A stretch of 26,787 nucleotides of DNA from Moraxella lacunata (GTDB lineage Bacteria; Pseudomonadota; Gammaproteobacteria; Pseudomonadales; Moraxellaceae): positions 12,851 to 39,637 of the forward strand of contig NZ_MXAN01000050.1 of the NCBI RefSeq assembly GCF_002027545.1, in the 5' to 3' direction. Position 1 is the stretch's first letter. Every line of letters starts with the position of its first letter. Made by a program: the position numbers and the translations under genes. The notes under the pieces are model-generated. The model did no database searches and was not told the origin of the DNA. It saw only the letters and a program-made list of their open reading frames with translations. Shown one piece after another: positions 8,483 through 17,600 of the stretch.

Positions 8483-8524
8483 TATTTCATAAACCAAACA
8501 AATGTTTGGTTTATGAAATATTTT
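8483..8524 (+). terminator. Perfect 18-bp-stem hairpin after the DUF4261-like gene
   Basis: TATTTCATAAACCAAACA (8483-8500) is mirrored exactly by its complement at 8503-8520 with only AA between, then TTTT. It lies 8 bp after the DUF4261-like stop codon and 34 bp before the immunity-like start. It is AT-rich for a terminator but very stable in length; it could instead act as an attenuator or processing site. Confidence 0.65.
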
Positions 8525-8557
8525 AAAATAGAGAAATTTAAATTTTAGGAGATAGTT

Positions 8558-9272
8558 ATGTCAAATTATGTGTGGTTGTATGAGTATCGTAGCTTTTCCA
8601 TAGCGAATACTTATGGAATTGTGGTGAAAACAGTTGAATTTGATGGGTCAGAAATTTTTTTTCTTGAAGAGAAAAAAATATGGTACACTAGATTCTTTGG
8701 AAGAAAGTAAGTTGGAGTTGTTAGACAAGATACATCTAGATTTTGATGACACTTGGCACGATTACGAATATTTAGAACATTTGCCAGTTAAATTATTTAA
8801 AGAACCTGATATAAATTATAGTAATTTACCAAAAGAAAACGAAATATTCTTTAGAATTACCAACGGATATTTAATAATTAATGAAAAACTATACGATGTT
8901 ATTTCCCAATTCAATCTAGGAAAAACCCATTTTAGTCAAGTCTATATTTATGATATTGAGACCAAAGAACAGCTTTCTGATGTGCCTTATTATTTTATCA
9001 ATATTGCTGAAAAAAGAGATTATTTAGATGTTGATAATAGTAAAGGTTTGGGGGTTAGTATGTATAACCCACAATGGAAACAACGATTTATCGGTATATC
9101 AGAAGATGATGATATTAAATTATCTCATGCTTGCTTGGCAGATGATATAGATTTATGGCATGAACCGATACTACTTAAATCATTATTTTTTTCGGACAGA
9201 TTAGCTAATGCGTTGCTTGATTCAGGATTTACCAAAGAACAACTTGGCTTAATTCGTTGTATAATTCAATAA
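8558..9272 (+). pseudogene. Frameshifted probable immunity protein (Imm11/DUF1629-like)
   Basis: ATG 8558 has a good AGGAG 6-7 bp upstream and opens a frame that ends after 50 codons at 8710. The reading continues without a gap in the next frame from about 8634 to 9272. Removing one base from the T8 run (8655-8662) or the A7 run (8672-8678) joins them into a 237-residue soluble protein. Its C-terminal part (DIDLWHEPILLKSLFFSDRLANAL, then a short gap and GLIRC) resembles the end of Imm11/DUF1629 immunity proteins, where a W and an SDRL-type helix recur; this is a motif-level judgement. The gene ends 30 bp before the nuclease-RTX gene, as expected for a partner. The shift may be a fixed mutation, phase variation, or a homopolymer sequencing error. 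Confidence 0.62.
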
Positions 9273-9302
9273 TTTTTTACTTTTTAATTTAGGAACTTTA
9301 AA

Positions 9303-9491
9303 ATGGCAGGCGAAACTTTAGGCTTTCAAGTTCATCATGTTTTTCCAACTGACTTTTTTAAGAATAACTCTAAATTAGTTGATGATTTGAATAGAGTGAT
9401 GGGCGATAGCCTTATTACCAAAGATGATTATAGCAATCGCATTAATCTGTTTAACAATCAAGAAATGGCGGATGTAATGAAATCTTTTTAA
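9303..9491 (+). pseudogene. RTX gene fragment 1: start of HNH/AHH-like nuclease domain
   Basis: This 62-codon piece begins with MAGETLGFQVHHVFPTDFF. The VHHVFP motif corresponds to the first histidines of HNH/Endo VII (His-Me finger) nucleases of the AHH type. The NRINLF that follows fits the conserved Asn/Leu of the same fold. The frame ends at TAA 9489-9491, created at the junction of the 37-bp duplication. The fragment lacks the second half of the active site, which lies in fragment 2. Confidence 0.65.
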
Positions 9492-9526
9492 CAATCAAGA
9501 AATGGCGGATGTAATGAAATCTTTTT
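9450..9526 (+). repeat. 37-bp tandem duplication that frameshifts the nuclease domain
   Basis: The unit beginning AACAATCAAGAAATGGCGG (9453-9489) is repeated exactly at 9490-9526; with three shared T residues the match is 40 bp. As 37 is not a multiple of three, it shifts the frame by one and produces a stop at 9489-9491. Deleting one copy fuses fragments 1 and 2 in frame. Confidence 0.93.
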
Positions 9527-10068
9527 ATGCCAGTCAAAATGGTATGATGAAAGTAGCTGATAGCTTTGGTTCTGTTATGCATAAAGGCTCCGAAAATAAT
9601 CATTTGGATTATAATAAATTTATAAAAGAATCTATTGAAAAAATTCTAAAAATGAATTCTGATGATAGCACCAAAAAATACCTAATTCTTGATTTGCACA
9701 AAAAAGTCTCTCACGCCTTAAAAGTAGGCGATATGGATTTGAAAGGTGATATTGATTATTACGATGAAAAACTATCTAATAAATTGGTAGATGTAGATGA
9801 TTTAGCTGTATTAGATAAGAATGGATTTTATAAATTTAATTCAAATTCGGAAGCTGTCAAGGTTTTACAAACCTATGAAAAATCCTATAACAGAACTTCT
9901 ATGGTTAGCAATGAAACTGTTGTTAAAGAAGACTTTAACAAAGCAATTGCCAAAATTGACTTAAGTTCAAAAGTCTATGATGTGCCCTATTCTCAAATCA
10001 CCATAAATAGCATTAAAGAAGCCTTAGCAAAAAATGATACAAATATTATGCGTAGAGCATTGGGGTAA
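9502..10068 (+). pseudogene. RTX gene fragment 2: rest of nuclease domain and helical region
   Basis: This piece is open from the duplication to TAA at 10066-10068; the in-frame ATG 9502 is inside the duplicated segment and is unlikely to be a natural start. It carries MHKGSENNHLDYNKFI, matching the H-x-G-S...H...YN signature at the end of AHH/HNH toxin nucleases, so with fragment 1 it would form a complete His-Me finger domain of roughly 100 residues. The remainder is charged and probably helical. The sequence after the stop continues in the same frame, so one substitution (for example CAA to TAA) explains the break. Confidence 0.6.
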
Positions 10069-10479
10069 ATGGTTTATGATGAAGCTGATAAAGCCCATCT
10101 CATCGTAACCAAAACAGTCATTAAACAATTTCAAGAAATGGCTGATGATGACCCTAATAAAGAATTTTTGGCAGATAAGATTGTCAAAAATCCAAATGTT
10201 CCACAAGAAATCAAAAATGAAGCAGTAAAACATTTGCAAAATGTTAGTATATTGCAAGATACGATTGTAAAGAATGGTTTTGGTTCTGGTTTTGATGGTT
10301 TGGCAGAAATACAAAATATTAAGGATATCAATCTTGAATTTGCAAAAAGATTGATAAAAGAGGCGAATTTTTCCCAAAGATTTAATAGACTTCTTTCCAA
10401 ACCCCGATTTTTGTGGATTTTTAAAAACTTCAACCCCAATACTTATAAAGGTTTATTTTTAGTTTGGAAAGAGATTTAA
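10069..10479 (+). pseudogene. RTX gene fragment 3: helical linker ended by a mobile repeat
   Basis: This piece follows the TAA in the same frame. Native coding runs to about 10386, where copy 2 of the 90-bp element begins; the last 31 codons are element-encoded. It is a charged, probably helical region (for example MADDDPNKEFLADKIV) with no recognisable domain. Without the insert, the QRFN at its end joins directly to IATNVTDFLNHIYDSF in fragment 4. Confidence 0.6.
10387..10476 (+). mobile_element. 90-bp MITE-like element, copy 2 (in RTX gene)
   Basis: Same ends and length as copy 1, flanked by TAAT at 10383-10386 and 10477-10480. It differs from the other four copies by three substitutions (CCCTG to CCCCG, TTATGG to TTGTGG, AAGGG to AAAGG), so it may be the oldest insertion here. 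It shifts the RTX frame by one and terminates fragment 3. Confidence 0.9.
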
Positions 10480-11440
10480 TATTGCCACCAATGTAACTGA
10501 TTTTTTAAATCATATCTATGATAGCTTTATTGAAGGATGGAAAACGGGGAATTGGGATAAATTTAGGGATGATATTTCCGAGTATGGGCAGGAGATGGTT
10601 CTAAGCATTGTTGTGGGCTATGTGGTTATTGCTGGCTTAACGGCGATGGCTGCGGCAGGCGTTGTTGGTGCAGAAGCTGCATTAGTTGCTCTTGCTGTGG
10701 CGGGTGTGGCAGCAACTCTGTATGGTGTTTATGAGCTTTATCAAAAAGTTCGAGATACTGATTTTAATGAACTTATTGATATTACAAAACAAAATTTTAA
10801 AGAACTCTTCGAGAATAATAAGGATTGGTTGAATAAGCAATATAACGATGTTATTAAAGGGTTTGCAGATGTTTTAAATCAATTTACAGCTTGGGGAGAG
10901 CAAGGCAGTCTTCAACCATTGCTTTTAGCGTATAAGGATACTATAGAGCAAAGTAAAGGTGCGATAGATTTTAAATATATTAAAACGCAAATTGAAAAAG
11001 ATAATCAACTTGCAGGCACAGAAGAAGATGACATTTTAAGTGCCAAGACATCTAAAAAAGGTGTGGTTGCATATGGCGATAAAGGAGCGGATAGTATTAT
11101 TGGTAGCCAGTATCAAGATATTTTGTTTGGTGGTGAAGGTAATGACCGTTTATATGGTGAACAAGCTAATGATACTTTGATTGGTGGACTTGGCAACGAC
11201 ACCCTAAACGGCGGTGAAGGCAATGACACTTTAATTGATGAAAGTGGCAATGAAACGTACGATTTTATCGGCGATTTTGGACACGACACGATTTACGACC
11301 AAGACGGTAGTGGTGTAATCAAGATTAACTATTTAACTTTAAAAGCGACTAAAAAAGTTACAGATGGTAGTTGGGAAACATCACATCAAGACTATGTGAT
11401 TACGGTTTCAAAAACACAAGAAAATACGGAAGGCTATTAG
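10478..11440 (+). pseudogene. RTX gene fragment 4: hydrophobic segment and first RTX block
   Basis: The frame is open from the end of element copy 2 to TAG at 11438-11440, made by element copy 3; the first ATG is 10595. Residues after that ATG form a long Ala/Val/Gly hydrophobic stretch (about 10598-10740) that could insert in a membrane. A helical region follows, then RTX nonapeptides (GGEGNDRLYGEQANDTLIGG, about 11130-11190). The last native residues, NTEGY, join to YSVYITSKSDKT beyond the insert when it is removed. Confidence 0.65.
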
Positions 11441-11528
11441 ACTTCTTTCCAAACCCTGATTTTTATGGATTTTTAAAAACTTCAACCCCAATACTTATAA
11501 GGGTTTATTTTTAGTTTGGAAAGAGATT
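11439..11528 (+). mobile_element. 90-bp MITE-like element, copy 3 (in RTX gene)
   Basis: Identical to copies 1, 4 and 5. It is flanked by TATT at 11435-11438 and 11529-11532. The left junction creates the TAG that ends fragment 4, and the 94-bp addition shifts the frame into that of the 2319-codon downstream frame. Confidence 0.92.
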
Positions 11529-11615
11529 TATTATAGTGTATATATCACATCAAAGAGTGATAAAACAAAGAGTATTACCATTTCGCAGTGGAAACAAGGG
11601 GATTTAGGGCTAAAT

Positions 11616-14600
11616 TTGACTGGTTTGGGTGAAAAAGCAGAGCAACTAGATAGTACAGGCTATACCTTAGGTACAGATGACAATAACCTTATAGGGGGTC
11701 ATCAGTATGTTGCATCTTATGCAGGGAATGACTTTGTTGTAACTACAATCAATAATGATGTTGTGATTGCAGGAGCAGGCAATGATGTGGTTAATACAGG
11801 AGATGGAGACGATGTGGTTTATGCGGGTGTAAATGAAGGTTCAGCAGATGACAATGATGTAGTATTTACAGGAGAAGGTTCAGATAAAATTTACGCAGGA
11901 GCTGGGGATGATATTATTTTTTCATCATCACCAATGAATGGTGCTTATTACGATATTATTAATCACTTAAAGACGGAAGAGCAACAAAAAGCCGATGATA
12001 AAGCTAATTTATTAGCTCATCAAAGAGCATATAGTAATTTATTTTTTAAGAACATTAAATACGATTCTCTTGCTGAAATAAGTCATAGTCCAAGTTATTA
12101 TTTTGGAGATAGTTATCATTTACTTCCAAGTGTAAATAGTTACTATTGGGCAACAGCAAAAAATAATAGACCTGTGAATTTCTTTTACAATGTGTATGCT
12201 TTGACAAATCATGGTGAGAGCTATGCAGGAGCAGATATTGTTTATGCAGGTGTAGGCAATGATGTTGTTGTGGGTTCATCAGATACAGATAGTTTATATG
12301 GTGAGCAAGGAAATGATGCTTTATATGGTTTATCTGGTAATGACTTATTAGACGGTGGAGAAGGAGATGATGAGCTTGTTGGTGGCGATGGTTTAGATAT
12401 TTTAGTGGGCGGTGCAGGTAAGGACAGGATTAGTGGTGGTTTAGAGCATGATAAACTCTATGGTGGTGTTGGCAATGATGTATTAAATGGTGATTTATCA
12501 TTGCTAAGAAATACTGGTGATTATCCAACTGGCACTCCATTTGAGCGATTTGGAGATGATTATTTAGATGGAGGAGTTGGCGATGATATATTGGTTGGCA
12601 ATGGTGGTCATGACCGTTTATATGGAAGTGAAGGAGATGATAAATTACAAGGTGATTACAAAGATCTTGATGGACAATATCATGGTAATGATATTTTAGA
12701 TGGTGGTATTGGTAATGACAAACTACGGGGTGATGGTGGTAATGATACTTTGTATGGCGGTGAAGGCGATGACGAATTACAAGGTGATTCGTCTGATTTA
12801 GACGGACAATATCATGGCGATGATGCCTTAGATGGAGGTAAAGGTAATGACCGACTTTGGGGAGATGGTGGTAATGATATCTTATATGGTGGTGAAGGTA
12901 ATGATAAATTGATGGGCGATAATAGCCTTATGAGTGACGAATATCATGGTAATGATATTCTTTTTGGGGGTGCGGGCAATGATAGTTTGTGGGGTCAAGG
13001 TGGTCAAGATAAGCTCTATGGTGGTGAGGGTAATGATTATTTAGATGGAGATCATGAAGCAGTAGATGGTCAATATCATGGGGGTGACTATCTTGAGGGT
13101 GGTCAGGGCAATGATAGCATTCTTGGAAGCGGTGGCAATGACCATATCGATGGTGGCGAAGGCGACGATTTTTTAGTAGGCGATAAAAAAGAATTGGATG
13201 GACGCTACCATGGGAATGATGTGCTGTATGGTGGCGAAGGTGTTGATAGGATTTTTGGTCAAGGCGGTCAAGACACCTTGTATGGTGGTGCTGGAGATGA
13301 TATTTTAAATGGCGATGCGCTTGATATAGACAGTGCTTATCATGGCGATGATATTTTGTACGGTGGCGAAGGTAATGATACCCTGCTTGGTCAAGGCGGT
13401 AATGATATTCTCTACGGTGGTACAGGCAATGATTACCTGGACAGTGGCAATGGAGACAGCGATGTTCTTTATGGCGAATCAGGCGACGACATTTTGATTG
13501 GTGGCGGTAGGCTAGAGAGTGGCGAAGGCGAAGATTATTATAATATTACCCAAAAAGCAGTTGTCAAAGACAGCGATGGTAGGGGCTTTTTATTCTTCAA
13601 AGGCAAGCAATTAAATGGTGCAAATGTTTTTATTAAGTCTGATACTTTAGACAAGCCTGATATTTTGGATTTTAGTCAGCAAGGCTACATCCTAAATGAC
13701 ACCAGTGCAGATAGGTTGCAAGAAGTTGAGCGAAGCGAGAATTACATTCGCTATATTGTTAATGGGGATAATAACTTTGTTTATAAAAATCAGCTTAATA
13801 CCGAAGGTCTGACAAGTGGTAATTTGGGTATTAAGTTTTATGTAACTGTCTATAAGGATTCTGATAATCAAGATTATATGGATGACCCCGATCCTTTTGG
13901 AACGCAGATACAGCACCCATTTACAGGATTTTTACCATTGCCTTCTTTGGTTGGTTATCAGCCGTTTTTGGGTAATCCGCCTGTGAACTTACCACCGTTT
14001 GCACCACCCAAAAATCCGCCTGCACTTTCTGATCCTCTTGTTCTAGACTTAAACCATAATGGAAAAATAGACACCATTCATCTAAGTCGTGGCGTAAACT
14101 TTGACTTAGATGGCAACCGCTTTGCAGAACAAACTTCTTGGGTAAATGGCGATGATGGTTTTGTGGTGCTAGATCTAAATAACAATGGGAGAATAGATAA
14201 TGGTGGTGAGCTATTTGGCACTGATACATTAATTCAAGGCACAAGTAATAAAGCAAGGAATGGTTTTATTGCTTTGGCTCAATACGATAATAATCAAGAT
14301 GGGCTTATTTCTACTGATGATGAAATGTATAAACATCTAAAAATTTGGCAGGATAAAAATCAAGATGGCATTTCTCAGTCTGATGAATTAAAAACTTTAG
14401 AAGAGCATGGCATTATTGATATAGGATTGAGTAAGCAGTACGAAAATACAGTTGATGACAATCAAGTTTTGCATACTTATCAAGGTGTGTTCAATCAAAC
14501 GATTACTACATCACAAATACAAAACAATGCAACAATAAATACCATAATACCCAAGCAAGGCATCGCAAAAACCTTATTATTTCAAGTTAATATCTCTAAT

Positions 14601-17600
14601 ACCAAGTGGCAGGTCAATGAAGATGATGTTGGTATTTCCGATGAAGTCAAAGCGTTGCCAAACTTGTTGGGGTATGGCACAGTCAAATTCTTGCACCACG
14701 CCATCAGTGAGGATACCACAGGTCAGCTAAAAAGCTTAATCGCTCAATTTAATACTGCTACGTTTGAAAATCAATCCACCATTGCCGAACAGATTTTAAT
14801 TCATTGGACGGGGAAAACCAATGAGGCTAAGGGCGTACCCGTAGAAGGGCGGATTAACCTGCAACAATTAGGGGTGCTAAAAGCCTTGTGGGGTAAAGAG
14901 CAAGAGTGGCGAAATGTAGGATTAAATCGTTTTGCAAAAGGTGTGTTGGAAAACGCTTATCAAGATACATTAAAAAGTTTACACGCTGGACTATTAACCC
15001 AAACCCATCATAAATCATGGGTGCAAATGATTGACTTTAAAATCAATGAGCATATCTATAAAGGCGTAACCGAAAAAGTCTATCAAGCTGACTTTTCATT
15101 ACTTATCAAAAGATTGGTTGATATTTACAAGAAAGATGCTGATTATGGCGAAAATTTAATTAACGAGCTTGATTTTACCATTAAATATTTGGATATCAAT
15201 CACAGCCAGCTTTATAATGATTGGTTGCAGCAGTTTTCTTGGTTTGTTAAAGAAACCGAATTGGAGAACTTGACCGCCCTATTGTTAGAAAAAGATAACG
15301 CAACCATTTATAATGATATTATTGTAGCCACAGACCAAAATGATGTGGTAAATACTCAAGGTGGTAATGATGTCATTATTGGTGGCAAAGGTGATGATGA
15401 GCTACAAGGTGGTATAGGCAGTGATACTTATGTCTTTTCTTTGGGTGATGGAAAAGATATGATTCTTAATTATGATGAGAGCTTCTCTAAATTGGACACC
15501 ATTTATTTTACCCAAGACATTAATCCCAATCAAGTTCAAGCAAAAAGAGAGGATGGTCATTTAATCCTTCAGTATTCAAGTGAGGATAGTATTACAGTTA
15601 AAGATTTCTTTGACAGCAATGGGGCGGCTGATTACCGCATTGACCAGATTCAATTTGCTGGTGGGGCAATTTGGGATATTGAATATCTTCTTGATAAGGT
15701 TCGTCAAGCAACCATTGGTGATGACAAGATTTATGGCTATGACAACCAACCTGATGTATTGGAAGGCAAGGAAGGTAACGACACACTCTATGGCAACGCA
15801 GGCGATGACACTTTAGATGGTGGTAGTGGCAATGACATTCTAGATGGCGGCTTGGGTGCAGACCGCCTACTTGGTGGTGCTGACAATGATACCTACCATG
15901 TCAATGAATCAGGAGATGAAGTTATTGAGAATGCCAAAGAGGGTGAGGACATTGTCATCAGTGAAATTGACCACACTTTAACTCAAAACGTAGAGAATCT
16001 CACTCTAACCAATAATCAACAGGCCATCACTGCAACAGGAAATAATCTAAACAATATCCTAACTGGAAACACCTTTAACAACATCCTAGATGGAAGAGCA
16101 GGAATAGATACCATGATTGGCGGTCTAGGTGATGACACTTATTATGTAGATAACACCCTAGATATTATCATAGAGAAAACTGGCGAAGGTTACGATAGTG
16201 TCATTGCAAGTAGCGACTACACATTATCAGAACATGTTGAAAATCTAACCTTGATTGGAGATGCCATCGTTGCTATCGGTAATGACCTAGACAACATTCT
16301 CATTGGCAACGAGAAATTCAACCGCTTAGATGGCGGTCATGGCGACGATACTCTAGATGGGGGTTTGGGTGCTGATACCATGATTGGGGGTTTGGGTGCT
16401 GATACCTATCATGTAGACAACGCCTTAGACGTCATCATAGAACTGCCTAACAAAGGTTATGACACCATCATTAGCCAAGTTGATTATACGCTTGTCAAAA
16501 ATGTGGAGCGTTTAATTCTAGAAGCAGGCTCAAATGCCACTCATGCCACAGGCAACGAACTTGACAATCACATCATCGGTAATGAGACAGATAATGTGAT
16601 TGACGGTGGCATGGGTGCCGACCTCATGGATGGCGGTCATGGCGACGACTACTATGTCGTTGATAATGAGTTTGACAACGTTGTAGAGCAGTTCGATGGC
16701 GGTATAGACACCGTGGAGCAACACATTGACCGTTCTTTCTATAACTTTGACGAGTTTGGTAATCCCATTAAAACAGGTTCTTATCATCAGCTCTTTGACA
16801 ATGTAGAAAACCTTATCTTAAAAAGCACAGCCAAAACCGCCTTTGGTAATGACCTAGATAACATCATCACACTAAACAACAAAGACAACTTTGTTAATGC
16901 CCTAGCAGGTAATGACACCATCATCTATCAAAAAGGCGGTGGGCGTGATACCATCCTAAGCAATGACAGCTTAGAAAGTAAAGACACTTTGGCGATTCAT
17001 GGCTATGATTTGTCAGAGGCGATGTTTGTGCGTGTAACCAACACAGCAAGCAATCATGACATGCTCCAAATTCGCTTTAAGGGTTCAAATGACCAAATCA
17101 CGCTCATAGACTACTTTGCAGAACAGGTAGGTGAGTTTGACAATCGCATGGATGAAATCACCTTTACAAAAGGCGGTAATACTACCACGCTATCTCAAAG
17201 CGAATTTGAGGCAAAAATATTTGCCCAGGCTAATAACCACGCCCCTTGGGTAAATAAACACCCAAGACCCATCAAAGGCGAGATTGACAAAGCCCTATCC
17301 ATCACCTTTGATAAAGACACCATTAAAGACGTGGATGCTTATGACAGCGAGCTGTCTTATCGTCTCACACTTGCCAGCATGGGGGCTGATGGACAGTACG
17401 AGCCACTACCTGATTGGCTCTCCTTTGACCCCAGCACGCTCACCTTAACAGGCACACCACCCAAAGAAGCGGCAGGCAATCTTCAATTCATCTTATGGGG
17501 CGAAGACAGCTTTAATCACAGTGCAGGGACGTATGTCAACCTTAGCATTGCTGGTGCCACAGTGGATAAGCCCACAGAGACATCTCCATTGGCCCCTGTT

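Noticed and set aside
10131..10439. Minus-strand 102-codon open frame within the RTX gene
   Set aside because: It is antisense to native coding sequence and begins in the mobile element; it is a chance frame.
11035..13530. Periodic GGTGGT/AATGAT repeats considered as a possible CRISPR-like or satellite array
   Set aside because: The periodicity is codon-based and encodes RTX nonapeptides in one frame; there are no constant repeats with unique spacers.
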